Assembly: GCF_024494385.1 (NCBI RefSeq)
Contig: NZ_JAEVLT010000002.1
Location: 186,001-250,000, forward strand
Reading direction: 5' to 3'
DNA length: 64,000 bases
DNA from: Bacillus sp. EB600
GTDB lineage: Bacteria > Bacillota > Bacilli > Bacillales > Cytobacillaceae
Positions within the stretch are counted from its first letter, which is position 1, and each line of letters starts with the position of its first letter. The notes under the pieces were generated by a model that searched no databases, was not told where the DNA came from, and was given only the letters and a program-made list of their open reading frames with translations. Made by a program: the position numbers and the translations under genes. Positions 1-8,708 of this stretch are shown in pieces.

Positions 1-9
1 TTCTATGCA

Positions 10-38
10 AAAAGCCATCCTCAGAAGAGAATGGCTTT
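10..38 (-). terminator. Terminator after rplT
   Basis: On the minus strand an AAAGCCAT/ATGGCTTT stem is followed by a short T run, just after the rplT stop. It ends the infC-rpmI-rplT operon. Confidence 0.75.
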
Positions 39-45
39 ACTATAA

Positions 46-405
46 TTATTTGCTAAATTGTTGTTTAGCTGCAGTTGCTAATTCTGCAAATGCATTTGCA
101 TCATTGATTGCTAAATCAGCAAGCATTTTACGATTCACTTCGATACCAGCAAGCTTTAAGCCATGCATTAAACGGCTGTAAGAAAGACCGTTTATACGAG
201 CTGCTGCATTGATACGAGTAATCCAAAGTTTGCGGAAGTCGCGTTTTTTCTGGCGACGGTCACGAAATGCATATAGTAAGGATTTCATAACCTGTTGGTT
301 TGCTACTTTATATAATGTATGTTTTGAACCGTAATAACCTTTAGCTAATTTAAGAACTTTTTTACGACGCTTGCGCGTAACTGTACCGCCTTTTACACGT
401 GGCAT
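46..405 (-). CDS. rplT: 50S ribosomal protein L20
   Basis: L20 binds 23S rRNA early in large-subunit assembly. In Firmicutes it also represses its own operon through the leader RNA upstream of infC. The 119-residue basic protein has the usual family length, begins [16 protein letters not shown] and ends in a helical region. It is the last gene of infC-rpmI-rplT, 35 nt after rpmI, with a terminator just past its stop. Identity is essentially certain from sequence and context. Confidence 0.98.
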   Translation of the reverse strand: MPRVKGGTVTRKRRKKVLKLAKGYYGSKHTLYKVANQQVMKSLLYAFRDRRQKKRDFRKLWITRINAAARINGLSYSRLMHGLKLAGIEVNRKMLADLAINDANAFAELATAAKQQFSK

Positions 406-440
406 TTAATTTCCCTCCAATATAAATCGATCGTTCTAGA

Positions 441-641
441 TTACTTAATATTATCTAACATTTGACGAACGCGTTTGTAATCACTTGCAGAAATAAGACC
501 TGCTTTACGAAGTTTACGCTTTGCTTTTGTAGATTTGTTTGCAAATAAGTGACTTGTATAAGCATGGTCACGTTTTAATTGACCAGAACCTGTTCTCTTA
601 ACACGCTTTGCAGCGCCGCGGTGTGTTTTCATTTTTGGCAT
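441..641 (-). CDS. rpmI: 50S ribosomal protein L35
   Basis: L35 is a small basic protein of the large ribosomal subunit. The 66-residue product starts [20 protein letters not shown], the L35 signature, and is rich in Lys and Arg. It lies between infC (18 nt upstream) and rplT. An AGGAGG-like site (plus-strand cctcctt) lies about 8 nt before the ATG. Expression should follow L20-mediated control of the shared leader. Confidence 0.98.
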   Translation of the reverse strand: MPKMKTHRGAAKRVKRTGSGQLKRDHAYTSHLFANKSTKAKRKLRKAGLISASDYKRVRQMLDNIK

Positions 642-659
642 TTGGAAATCCTCCTTATA

Positions 660-1178
660 TTACTTTTCGTTTTTCGGTGCTAAAACCAGGAACATGCTCC
701 GACCGTCCATTTTAGGATGAGACTCAATCGTAGCCACTTCCTTGCACGCTTGAGAAAAACGGTCTAAAACACGCTGACCGATCTCTTTATGAGTAATCGC
801 ACGACCCTTAAAGCGGATGGATGCTTTTACTTTATCGCCTTTTTCAAGGAATTTGATAGCATTGCGAAGTTTTGTATCAAAGTCATGCTCATCAATCGTT
901 GGACTTAGACGAACTTCTTTAATGTTGATAATTTTTTGATTCTTACGTGCTTCTTTATCTTTCTTTTGCTGTTCGAATTTAAATTTCCCGTAGTCCATAA
1001 TCCGACCAACCGGGGGCTTCGCATTTGGTGCTACTAAAACTAAATCAAGATTAACCCTTGCTGCAATTTCAAGTGCTTCAGTTTTGGTTTTAATCCCTAA
1101 TTGCTCACCATTTTGATCAATCAAACGGATTTCACGAGCGCGAATGCCCTCGTTTAACAACATATCTTTGCTAATAAT
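660..1178 (-). CDS. infC: Translation initiation factor IF-3
   Basis: IF-3 binds the 30S subunit, prevents subunit rejoining and proofreads start-codon choice. The N-domain ([12 protein letters not shown]), linker ([11 protein letters not shown]) and C-domain ([13 protein letters not shown]) are all present. The first ATG (1163) has no good ribosome site. In frame upstream are two ATT codons (1178-1176 and 1175-1173) preceded by GGAGGTGG at 6-9 nt. I therefore extend the gene to an ATT start giving about 172 aa, as infC is known for AUU initiation. Which ATT is used is unresolved. One oddity is Gly in [12 protein letters not shown], where related IF-3 proteins usually have Cys. First gene of the operon. 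Confidence 0.93.
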   Translation of the reverse strand: MISKDMLLNEGIRAREIRLIDQNGEQLGIKTKTEALEIAARVNLDLVLVAPNAKPPVGRIMDYGKFKFEQQKKDKEARKNQKIINIKEVRLSPTIDEHDFDTKLRNAIKFLEKGDKVKASIRFKGRAITHKEIGQRVLDRFSQACKEVATIESHPKMDGRSMFLVLAPKNEK

Positions 1179-1466
1179 TAGCCACCTCCAAGGTTAAATC
1201 ACGAATACAACGTTCAGGTCAAGATTGCAAAGGATTATGCGAGAAATGCCTCCCAATGCTCACCTTGACGCATGACACTAAGTTGAATCGGCAAGAATTT
1301 TCAAGTAAATACATAAACAAAAAAGTGTGGATGAAAACACCCACACTTTACGAAACATAGCAATGAATCAACATTCGTTCACGTAAACCTGCCAACTGCC
1401 TTTGCCGCGTCAATCAGGTGAGAAGCGGGTGCTTCTTCTTTTCCTAAAATTCATATTCAATTTACC
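1179..1466 (-). promoter_or_regulatory. L20-type autoregulatory leader of infC operon
   Basis: About 290 nt of untranslated RNA separate the promoter from the infC start. It contains a GC-rich 5' structure (AGCACCCGCTTCTCACC) and a strong hairpin with a T run at 1319-1349 (AAAGTGTGGGTG/CATCCACACTTT) well before the gene. This fits the Firmicute L20 leader, in which L20 stabilises premature termination. Structure is inferred by eye. The rest of the leader shows no ORF. Confidence 0.8.
1319..1349 (-). terminator. Attenuator terminator inside infC leader
   Basis: Minus strand: AAAGTGTGGGTG, TTTT loop, CATCCACACTTT, then TTTTG. The hairpin lies about 140 nt before the infC start, the position expected of the L20-controlled terminator. 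Confidence 0.8.
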
Positions 1467-1472
1467 TTTGTA

Positions 1473-1501
1473 ACTATACCATAGTCGAAGATAGAAGTCA
1501 A
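1473..1501 (-). promoter_or_regulatory. SigA promoter of infC-rpmI-rplT
   Basis: TTGACT (1501-1496), a 17-nt spacer and TATAGT (1478-1473) on the minus strand make a near-consensus SigA promoter. The expected start is near 1466. Confidence 0.8.
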
Positions 1502-1611
1502 ACAACTATTTTTCTTAGCAACAAATAGTATTTTAGCAAAATCAGCTTGCATTTACAATAGGTAATTTATTTTTAAAAAAATAAGAAAGTATACACTTTT
1601 GACTTCGAGAA

Positions 1612-1823
1612 ATGTCTAGCTTCGACACACAGGAAGTGCTAGTGCCGACGTTGCCGCCAGGACGGCGGCGCTTTTAGTCGGCCAGCGCCCAGCGACTAGT
1701 GGGCAACCCACTCCTCCCTACGATAAGTCAACATCGATTCGCTAACGCTCTTCGTGTTTCCTTTATCTCAGTCGGAGCGGGACCCTGCCCATACGTCGCT
1801 AAACGGCCGCTTCCGCTTTTCTA
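1612..1823. repeat. Dispersed intergenic repeat copy 1 (modules X+Y)
   Basis: This long copy of the dispersed family fills the gap between thrS and the infC promoter. It holds both modules. The X part contains GCCGACGTTGCCGCCAGGA and CTTTTAGTCGGCCAGC. The Y part contains ACGATAAGTCAACATCGATT, TTCGTGTTTCCTTTATCTCA and CGTCGCTAAACGG. The AAAGCGGAAGCG end lies about 10 nt after the thrS stop. No ORF is visible. Confidence 0.85.
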
Positions 1824-1827
1824 TTAA

Positions 1828-3762
1828 TTAGCCTTTTTTCACTTCTGCTTTAAGTGAAGCAAGGAAAGCAGTAAAGTCAACTGTTTCTGATTTCTGTTCA
1901 CCATATTTACGGACATTCACAGCATCTTCGCTGACTTCTTTGTCACCGACAACAAGCATATAAGGTATTTTTTGCATTTGTGCTTCACGAATCTTGTAGC
2001 TGATCTTTTCGTTACGACCATCTAATTCGACACGGAAGCCTTCACTCTTGAGCTTTTCTTGTACCTTCTTTGCATAATCGTAGTGAACTTCTGGAGAGAC
2101 AGGAATAACTTGTACTTGAACAGGAGCAAGCCATGTTGGGAACGCACCCTTGTACTCTTCAATTAAGAATGCAACAAATCGTTCCATTGTCGAAACCACG
2201 CCGCGGTGGATTACAACAGGGCGATGCTGTTTCCCATCTTCCCCAATATACGTTAAATCAAACCGTTCAGGCAGCAAGAAATCTAACTGCACAGTCGAGA
2301 GCGTTTCGTCCTTACCTAACGCTGTTCTTACTTGAACATCGAGCTTTGGACCATAGAATGCGGCTTCGCCTTCAGCTTCATAATATTCAAGACCAAGATC
2401 ATCCATTGCACCCTTCAACATACTTTGTGCTTTTTCCCACATCGCATCATCATCAAAATACTTCTCTGTATCCTGTGGGTCACGGTAGGATAAACGGAAG
2501 GAATAATCGTTTATGTCGAAATCCTTGTATACATCCAAAATTAACCGAACTACACGCTGGAACTCATCTTTAATTTGATCTGGCCGAACAAAGATGTGAG
2601 CATCATTCAAAGTCATTCCGCGGACGCGCTGTAAACCAGATAACGCACCAGACATTTCATAGCGATGCATTAGACCTAGCTCTGCTACCCTGATTGGAAG
2701 CTCCCGATAGCTGTGGATTCCGTTTTTATAAACCATCATGTGGTGTGGACAGTTCATTGGGCGAAGCACAAGCTGCTCATTATCCATTTCCATCACTGGA
2801 AACATATCTTCCTGATAGTGAGCCCAGTGTCCCGATGTTTTGTATAAATCTACACTTCCCATAATTGGCGTATAAACATGGTCGTATCCTAAACTTACTT
2901 CCTTATCGACAATATAGCGCTCAACGATACGGCGGATGGTTGCTCCCTTTGGAAGCCATATTGGCAGTCCTTGTCCAACCAATTGTGAAGTCGTAAATAA
3001 ATTTAATTCTTTCCCAATCTTGCGGTGGTCCCGCTCTTTTGCTTCTTCTAATAACCGGAGATGCTCGTCCAAATCTTCTTTTTTGAAGAAGGCTGTTCCA
3101 TAGATCCGCTGTAACATTTTATTATCGCTGTCACCGCGCCAATACGCTCCGGCAATGCTAAGTAATTTAAATACTTTAATCTTACCAGTGGATGGTACGT
3201 GGACACCGCGGCAAAGATCAAAAAATTCCCCTTGTTGATAAATCGTTACCGTTTCATCTTCTGGGATTGCTTCGATCAATTCAAGCTTGTATGGATCGCC
3301 TGCTTCTTTAAAAAGCTTGACGGCATCATTCCTGCTTACTTCCTTGCGAATGACTTCAAGGTTTTCATTCACAATTTTCGTCATTTCCTTCTCAATTTTA
3401 GGAAGGTCTTCAGGTGTTAATGATACATCAAGATCCATATCATAATAAAAACCACTTTCAATGACGGGACCGACACCAAGCTTCACTTCTGGATACAGTC
3501 TTTTTACTGCCTGAGCCATTAGATGGGCTGTACTGTGACGGAGCACCTCTAACGCGTCCTTTGATTCAGGTGTAACAATTTCTATAGAACCGTCTTCAGG
3601 GATTTGACGGCGAAGATCAACCATTTGTCCGTTCCATTTACCAGCAATTGCTTTTTTCTTTAGTCCCGGACTGATAGACCCGGCAACATCTTCTGTTGTT
3701 GTTCCTTGTGAAAATTCCTTTACCGCTCCATCAGGAAACGTTAACTTAACAACATCTGACAT
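1828..3762 (-). CDS. thrS: Threonyl-tRNA synthetase
   Basis: It charges tRNA-Thr in an ATP-dependent reaction. The 644-residue protein shows an N-terminal TGS domain (1-62), the editing/SAD domain with [11 protein letters not shown] near residue 75, a class II catalytic core with [20 protein letters not shown] (motif 2), and a C-terminal anticodon domain (about 540-644). Length matches the family. The start follows AAGGAGGAAGAT. A T-box leader precedes it, so expression is expected to respond to uncharged tRNA-Thr. Repeat copy 1 follows the stop. Confidence 0.98.
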   Translation of the reverse strand: MSDVVKLTFPDGAVKEFSQGTTTEDVAGSISPGLKKKAIAGKWNGQMVDLRRQIPEDGSIEIVTPESKDALEVLRHSTAHLMAQAVKRLYPEVKLGVGPVIESGFYYDMDLDVSLTPEDLPKIEKEMTKIVNENLEVIRKEVSRNDAVKLFKEAGDPYKLELIEAIPEDETVTIYQQGEFFDLCRGVHVPSTGKIKVFKLLSIAGAYWRGDSDNKMLQRIYGTAFFKKEDLDEHLRLLEEAKERDHRKIGKELNLFTTSQLVGQGLPIWLPKGATIRRIVERYIVDKEVSLGYDHVYTPIMGSVDLYKTSGHWAHYQEDMFPVMEMDNEQLVLRPMNCPHHMMVYKNGIHSYRELPIRVAELGLMHRYEMSGALSGLQRVRGMTLNDAHIFVRPDQIKDEFQRVVRLILDVYKDFDINDYSFRLSYRDPQDTEKYFDDDAMWEKAQSMLKGAMDDLGLEYYEAEGEAAFYGPKLDVQVRTALGKDETLSTVQLDFLLPERFDLTYIGEDGKQHRPVVIHRGVVSTMERFVAFLIEEYKGAFPTWLAPVQVQVIPVSPEVHYDYAKKVQEKLKSEGFRVELDGRNEKISYKIREAQMQKIPYMLVVGDKEVSEDAVNVRKYGEQKSETVDFTAFLASLKAEVKKG

Positions 3763-3786
3763 GATATCTTCCTCCTTTTCATTTTT

Positions 3787-4108
3787 AAGGCAATAAAAAA
3801 ACCCCTCCCTGGAATAGGGACGAGTTGATTACACGTGGTTCCACCCAAATTTTTCACTTACATCAAAGATTAGATTAAGTGACTTTTGGAGATATAACGG
3901 CTGCAGCCGTCAGCAATTACTTGCTTCTAAAGAAGCGTTCACAGCTGAAGTTTAAAGGCGGTAAGCACTCAATTCGTGTTAGGAAGCTTGCAGCCTGGAC
4001 TTCCCTCTCTTCAAACCGTAAGTGAATACTGTTATCCTTATCATTACTTTTGCTGGATATCGTTTTTAAGTGATAAGCGGTTTGGAGTCTACCGCTCTCT
4101 TACTATGT
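3787..4108 (-). promoter_or_regulatory. T-box riboswitch upstream of thrS
   Basis: The hallmark T-box sequence GGGTGGAACCACG is at 3846-3834 on the minus strand. A terminator stem with a T run follows (3822-3795), directly before thrS. Upstream are stem-I style elements, including AGAGAGGGAAG. An ACC codon (3962-3960) is a candidate Thr specifier, but I could not fold stem I with certainty. Uncharged tRNA-Thr should favour the antiterminator. Confidence 0.92.
3795..3822 (-). terminator. T-box terminator hairpin (thrS)
   Basis: TCCCTATTCCAGGGA followed by GGGG and seven T residues on the minus strand, overlapping the 3' side of the T-box antiterminator region. Confidence 0.8.
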
Positions 4109-4113
4109 AGGTT

Positions 4114-4142
4114 ATTATAATGATTATATTCCCAAAAATCAA
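4114..4142 (-). promoter_or_regulatory. SigA promoter of thrS leader
   Basis: TTGATT (4142-4137), a 17-nt spacer and a perfect TATAAT (4119-4114) on the minus strand. The start would be near 4107, at the 5' end of the T-box RNA. Confidence 0.8.
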
Positions 4143-4188
4143 GGGATGAGTAAATGACAGCCTGCAAAGTTTTTTTATATAATTATCT

Positions 4189-5076
4189 TTATGCACCATT
4201 TTCTGACTTTTTGGTGTTTTTTTCCCACTTTACCCATTGAATTTGATCACAAAAGGTATGGAAAGGCATAATCGAAACCCTCTCTTCAAAAATATTCGAA
4301 ATCGTCCTTACAAGCGCCTCTTCCGGGTTTTTCGTATAGAGGAAAATCGTTGTAGGGGCAATTGATAAAAGCGGGGCAATTGAAGCAGAATCCACATAGA
4401 CAGGGTGATTGAAGAGCAGTTTCCTGTCAATCATTTTAATAAGTTCGCCCCTTTTTATTTCTTCTAAGCTTTCATTATAAAAGATTATTTCTTCACCAAG
4501 CAATAAGTGAAGAGCCTCCATTTTGGGTGTTCGATCATGTAAAAATTCGCGAAGCGTTTGCACAAATATTTGGTACTCCTGCTCCATTTTATATTCATCG
4601 ATTGAGATTTTTACATAGCTTTCTAAATCAAGAAAATACGGACGCAGCCGGAATTTAATAAAGGAATCAAACGAGAGTGAAATATTTTCTTGAAAGACTT
4701 GCTCAATTGCTTCTTTAATTCTTTGCTTCTCATTTGTTTTTTCTAGAAAAATCTCTAAGTCTTTTCTTTCCCCTTCAAGGATAGAATAGACAATTTCCAT
4801 AATATGCCGTTGCTCTTCCGGATCTTGAAAATAATAATTTTCCGCTAAAATTCTCTTAAGCCAATCATCCCGTTTAACATCAATGACAAACTCGTAAAAT
4901 GCTTTTCTAACATGCTTCAAGCAAGCACTAGTTAGTTTATCATCAATAATCTTCAATATATGTCGGTCTTCAATTAGAAGAATTTCTTCATGATTATTTG
5001 AAAGCTTTAAATATTTCAACAAGTGATGATAAAACTTTTCAGCATCATCCTTGCTTTGGAAGACGATTTCTGCCAA
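4189..5076 (-). CDS. ytxC: YtxC-like sporulation-associated protein
   Basis: Function is unknown. The place between dnaI and thrS and the AEIVFQSKDDAEKFYHHL N-terminus fit Bacillus YtxC, annotated as a putative sporulation protein. The longest ORF begins with ATG at 5178, but that codon lies inside the dnaI terminator hairpin. A TTG at 5076 has GGGGGG six nt upstream and gives 295 aa, near the usual 280-aa size, so I chose it. The protein is charged with several predicted helices, and no catalytic motif was seen. Name rests on synteny and general resemblance. Confidence 0.8.
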   Translation of the reverse strand: MAEIVFQSKDDAEKFYHHLLKYLKLSNNHEEILLIEDRHILKIIDDKLTSACLKHVRKAFYEFVIDVKRDDWLKRILAENYYFQDPEEQRHIMEIVYSILEGERKDLEIFLEKTNEKQRIKEAIEQVFQENISLSFDSFIKFRLRPYFLDLESYVKISIDEYKMEQEYQIFVQTLREFLHDRTPKMEALHLLLGEEIIFYNESLEEIKRGELIKMIDRKLLFNHPVYVDSASIAPLLSIAPTTIFLYTKNPEEALVRTISNIFEERVSIMPFHTFCDQIQWVKWEKNTKKSENGA

Positions 5077-5167
5077 CCAAATCCCCCCTTCACCTATATT
5101 TCCATATTTAATGTATATGGGGGACTTGACCAAAATAGAATCAGGCGCAAATAGCTGTATAAAGAAA

Positions 5168-5193
5168 AAAACTGCCATAATGCCGGCAGTTTT
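5168..5193 (-). terminator. Terminator between dnaI and ytxC
   Basis: AAAACTGCCGGCATTATGGCAGTTTT followed by a T run on the minus strand, about 45 nt past the dnaI stop. It separates the nrdR-dnaB-dnaI unit from ytxC. Confidence 0.85.
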
Positions 5194-5236
5194 GGTTTTA
5201 CATAAGACAATCGTTACTTATATGCGCTCCCGCTTT

Positions 5237-6166
5237 CTAAAGTCTGCGGTTTGGCCCATCAACTTCAATTGGTTCACTCAAATAACGGATTCGCTCCAAA
5301 ATTCTTCGTGCTTTCAATTTTTCCTCCTCGCCGCGCTGACTATAGGCCAGATGATGCTCGAGCCCTTTGAAATCAAAGTTTGATGTAAAAAAGGTTGGCA
5401 GGTTCTCAAGCATCCGAAATTGAAGGACTGGTCCTAAAATTTCATCTCTCGTCCAGCTTGATACAGCTTCAGCACCAATATCATCCATCATCAGAATTGG
5501 TTCGTTTTTCAATGCTTCAACTTTTTCATTTAAAGTAGAATCACCAATTGAACTTTTTAATTCTCTAAATAACTCGGGAACATAAACGATCATCGAAGAA
5601 ATTTGTTTTTTAGCAAGTTCATTTGCAATAGCTCCAAGTAAATAGGATTTCCCCACACCAAACTTCCCATAAAAATATAAACCTTTTTGGTTATTATTTG
5701 GGTCATAGTTTTTTACAAACAATGCCGCCTTTTTTACAGCTTCAAAACGTGATGAATCCTGTTCTAGATTATCAAATGATGCTTTTAATATGTCCTTCGG
5801 TACATGTAAGCTTTTAATTAACCGTTCATTTTTACGCTTTTCATCGTCCATGATTTTGCGGGGACATCGCTCATATTGAATATCAATTATATTCCTTTTT
5901 ATCACCAATTTGGGATGATAGCCCTTCATAATGTTTATACAGCCGTCAAGGCTCTGACATTGATTACATTCTTTGCTCTGATTAATGTACTCAAATAATT
6001 TCGTTATACTTTTTTCAATGATTTCCTGACTCAACTGATCTTGGTTTACTGCTAAGAACGCTTTAATGTCAGGGTGCTCGAGAACCTGATTTCTGATTTG
6101 AGCATATCGTTTTTGAAAGCTTTCATTTGAAGACAGCCGCTTTAATGTTTGATTGATCTTTTCCAT
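5237..6166 (-). CDS. dnaI: Primosomal helicase loader DnaI
   Basis: DnaI loads the replicative helicase at oriC and at restarting forks. The 309-residue protein has an N-terminal part with a Cys cluster (CNQCQSLDGC near 63-72) that fits the zinc-binding helicase-interaction domain. The C-terminal AAA+ ATPase has Walker A GKFGVGKS (about 165-172) and Walker B ILMMDDIGAE. It starts 12 nt after dnaB with an AGGTGG-type site, so dnaB and dnaI are co-transcribed. A terminator follows. Confidence 0.96.
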   Translation of the reverse strand: MEKINQTLKRLSSNESFQKRYAQIRNQVLEHPDIKAFLAVNQDQLSQEIIEKSITKLFEYINQSKECNQCQSLDGCINIMKGYHPKLVIKRNIIDIQYERCPRKIMDDEKRKNERLIKSLHVPKDILKASFDNLEQDSSRFEAVKKAALFVKNYDPNNNQKGLYFYGKFGVGKSYLLGAIANELAKKQISSMIVYVPELFRELKSSIGDSTLNEKVEALKNEPILMMDDIGAEAVSSWTRDEILGPVLQFRMLENLPTFFTSNFDFKGLEHHLAYSQRGEEEKLKARRILERIRYLSEPIEVDGPNRRL

Positions 6167-6178
6167 TTTTCCACCTCC

Positions 6179-7573
6179 CTATTTGCGGAACTCTTTAAGG
6201 ATTTCTTCAATTTCTCGCTTTTTCGCTGCTGCATCTTCATTTTCTTTTTGTGGTACATGTGTTGGTTTTTGCGGCTCTTCATCAAACCAATCAGGTAAAA
6301 TTTCTGTCCGGATTGGTTTTTGTTTTGCAGTTCTTCCACTCTTCTTTCCACTGCTCCAATCCAGATATGTCCGATGTTCATTCTTTGCTAATTCCATTGC
6401 CTCTTTAACTGTTTTTATTTGTTTCCTAGTCCAATGGCTGGCAATTTTCTCAACATAGCTTTTCGTTAATTTCATATCCGTTCTCAGCATAACAAACTGG
6501 ATAAGAACATTAATAACGCCCGGCAAGAGCTTTTGTTTAAACATAACATCTTCAATAATTTGAATATCTGCTTGAGAAGGCTCGGCACCCCCAGATACGT
6601 CTTTTAATACCTGCAATGGTGAGGTAGTTTCTAAATAATGAATTAATTTTTCTTCTTTGGTTTTTGGCTCAACTTTCTGCGATTGATACAAGACAGGTTG
6701 AATACGTTCAATTAGGCTGGGCAACTTATCTTGATGCTCAAATTGATACCAATCACGAGCCGCTTTCCTTAATTCCTCGATATTAATTTCATTGTTTTCA
6801 TCGATCGCACTAAAGATGATATTTTTCATTTGAATTGCATCAATTGTATAAAGGAAAGCAAGATTGCTAATTACATCTTTCACTTTTTTCGTTAAAGCCT
6901 TTTTAGGAACAAGCGATTCATTTAAACCGGCCGTTAACAAAGCAAAATCAAAGTGATTCAAATCTATTTGAATAGCATCCTGCTCATTTCGCCCAATAAA
7001 GATTTTGTCATCATCTGCCCTTAAATCTCCTGCTACATCCTGCATATACTGAATACTTTTAGGAGTGGCAGATGAATAAACATCCTGAAAGGCTTTTGTG
7101 ACATCGTGGTATTCGTTTTCAACCTGATTCTTGTGATCGCTAAAAAAACGTTTCAATCGGGAAAAGTGATTTTTACCGATTTTTCTATATAAATAAATAT
7201 TTAACATTCCATCCAGAAAAAATTGCTCGGGAGTTAGCGGAGGCTGCAGCTCATAAATAAAGGAACGGATATCATCCTCTTCCTTAACAAAGGTTTTTAA
7301 AAGTCCGATCCCTTCTAATTTAAGCCTCGCTTCATATATTTCATTTAAATTGATTCCAAGCAAATTCATTAATATGTGATGAGAGGATGATTCAGACCAT
7401 AACCGATTTTCCTCAAGCTCTGCCCAAAGTGTCATATACAAACTAAAACAAACGGAACCTATTAAGGGCTGATATAAGAAAGTCAGCACCTTACGATCAT
7501 AATCATGAAGCAGCCCATTTGCATAAACAATATAACGATCGACTGGAACAAGTTCCTGCCAATGCTGCCCCAT
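6179..7573 (-). CDS. dnaB: Replication initiation/membrane attachment protein DnaB
   Basis: The Bacillus DnaB co-loader works with DnaD and DnaI in helicase loading and origin-membrane attachment. It is not the E. coli helicase of that name. The protein has N-terminal YQPLIGSVCFSLYMTLWAE and a DnaD-like C-terminal region (about 300-420). The ORF opens with TTG at 7582, but ATG at 7573 gives MGQHWQELVPVDRYIV with AAAGG nine nt upstream and fits the family start, yielding 464 aa. It lies 50 nt after nrdR. Confidence 0.94.
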   Translation of the reverse strand: MGQHWQELVPVDRYIVYANGLLHDYDRKVLTFLYQPLIGSVCFSLYMTLWAELEENRLWSESSSHHILMNLLGINLNEIYEARLKLEGIGLLKTFVKEEDDIRSFIYELQPPLTPEQFFLDGMLNIYLYRKIGKNHFSRLKRFFSDHKNQVENEYHDVTKAFQDVYSSATPKSIQYMQDVAGDLRADDDKIFIGRNEQDAIQIDLNHFDFALLTAGLNESLVPKKALTKKVKDVISNLAFLYTIDAIQMKNIIFSAIDENNEINIEELRKAARDWYQFEHQDKLPSLIERIQPVLYQSQKVEPKTKEEKLIHYLETTSPLQVLKDVSGGAEPSQADIQIIEDVMFKQKLLPGVINVLIQFVMLRTDMKLTKSYVEKIASHWTRKQIKTVKEAMELAKNEHRTYLDWSSGKKSGRTAKQKPIRTEILPDWFDEEPQKPTHVPQKENEDAAAKKREIEEILKEFRK

Positions 7574-7599
7574 AGCATTCAACCTTTCTTCAAAGAATA

Positions 7600-7627
7600 A
7601 GGAGCCAAATATCTTTAGCTCCCTAAG
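7600..7627 (-). other. Hairpin between nrdR and dnaB
   Basis: TAAGGAGC...GCTCCTTA forms a clean stem that includes the end of nrdR and lacks a long T run (TTATTC follows). It may act as a weak terminator or processing hairpin that lowers dnaB relative to nrdR. Confidence 0.5.
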
Positions 7628-8084
7628 ATTTCTCTTTCTTGATTAATTCTTTTAATTCTTCAATAAAAACATTTATATCTTTAAATTGACGATAAACTGA
7701 GGCAAATCTTACATAGGCAACTTCATCTACATGTGCAAGCCTGTCCATCACCATTTCTCCTACCTCATCGCTTTTGATTTCAGAAATCCCTTGGCTGCGG
7801 ATACCTTTTTCAACTCCATGGGTAATATCCTCAAGATCTTTAAGCGCAACAGGCCTTTTCTCACATGCTTTAATTAACCCGCGTAAAATTTTATCACGGC
7901 TAAATTCCTCGCGTGTCCCATCCTTTTTAACAACAATAAGCGGGATATCCTCAATTTTTTCAAATGTAGTGAAACGATAGCCGCATTCTTCACATTCCCG
8001 TCTTCTTCTTGTAGCCCGCCCCTCGTCAACAGGCCGGGAATCTAGCACTCGTGTACCATAATTTTGACATGAAGGGCATTTCAT
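7623..8084 (-). CDS. nrdR: Transcriptional repressor NrdR
   Basis: NrdR represses ribonucleotide reductase genes in response to dATP/ATP. The 153-residue protein has the zinc ribbon [15 protein letters not shown]...[12 protein letters not shown] (3-37) and an ATP-cone domain (about 49-139, [20 protein letters not shown]). Length is typical. It is first in the nrdR-dnaB-dnaI unit, the order known from Bacillus. In B. subtilis speD lies upstream. Here that place is taken by a small unknown gene. Confidence 0.97.
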   Translation of the reverse strand: MKCPSCQNYGTRVLDSRPVDEGRATRRRRECEECGYRFTTFEKIEDIPLIVVKKDGTREEFSRDKILRGLIKACEKRPVALKDLEDITHGVEKGIRSQGISEIKSDEVGEMVMDRLAHVDEVAYVRFASVYRQFKDINVFIEELKELIKKEKS

Positions 8085-8180
8085 GACTAATCAACTCCAA
8101 ATCTATTGCTACAAAACAAGATCATTTAGTCCTGTGCGTGAAACCAGGCTTTTCTTTAGGTCAAGAATTTATACATACTT

Positions 8181-8209
8181 ATCATATTAAAAAGACCATC
8201 GTAAAACAA
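8181..8209 (-). promoter_or_regulatory. Candidate SigA promoter of nrdR-dnaB-dnaI
   Basis: TTGTTT (8209-8204), a 17-nt spacer and TATGAT (8186-8181) on the minus strand, about 100 nt before nrdR. I saw no obvious NrdR box. Confidence 0.5.
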
Positions 8210-8244
8210 GTAAACAATTAAGAATTTTTACTTGATCCACTATC

Positions 8245-8616
8245 TTAGGTATGGAGTTTGTCAATCCGTTCATAAAACGAAATCGCCCTTTTTCTTAACG
8301 CGGGATAAACACCGAAAGGGAATTTTTTTTCTGTTGAAATCGTAAAGTCGACCGCTGTTTCAAGTGGCTTGTTTGAAACAATCGTCACCACCATGAAGCA
8401 AGGAATTGGTTTGGTTATTTCAACTGCGATTTCTCCGCGTTCCTTTGAAACAGTTGTAATTCGACTGTCAGCATCCTGGCGAATGATTTGTTCGATCGTC
8501 TCAAATAGTTGATTTTTATTTCCTTTGTAGTAGTGGGTTTTTAACCCCTCATCCCGCTGCTGATCAGAGGTTTCAATTTGTTTTTTAAAGTTCAAGAAAA
8601 TATCTGTGATTGCCAT
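8245..8616 (-). CDS. Small cytosolic protein of unknown function
   Basis: I do not firmly recognise this 123-aa protein. Similar genes are, as I recall, annotated only as 'cytosolic protein'. It starts MAITDIFLNFKKQIETSD, has no membrane segment, and alternates charged helices with beta-rich stretches (RITTVSKERGEIAVEIT, PCFMVVTIVSNKPL). The ORF can be extended to 8664, but ATG 8616 has TTGGAGGG six nt upstream and is preferred. It stands between gapB and nrdR, where B. subtilis has speD, and is separated from gapB by a terminator. Confidence 0.8.
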   Translation of the reverse strand: MAITDIFLNFKKQIETSDQQRDEGLKTHYYKGNKNQLFETIEQIIRQDADSRITTVSKERGEIAVEITKPIPCFMVVTIVSNKPLETAVDFTISTEKKFPFGVYPALRKRAISFYERIDKLHT

Positions 8617-8677
8617 GTTATTCCCTCCAATGAAATTAACCTTTATAAATAGCGTTAACAACATTTTAAGAAATATG

Positions 8678-8706
8678 AAAAATGCTGCCTTGTCGGCAGC
8701 ATTTTT
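8678..8706 (-). terminator. Terminator after gapB
   Basis: AAAAATGCTGCC, GACAA loop, GGCAGCATTTTT on the minus strand, immediately past the gapB stop. The next gene downstream must have its own promoter. Confidence 0.85.
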
Positions 8707-8708
8707 GG

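Noticed and set aside
2133..2573. Long antisense ORF within thrS
   Set aside because: Shadow of a strongly conserved gene; His/Leu/Pro-rich composition typical of antisense frames.
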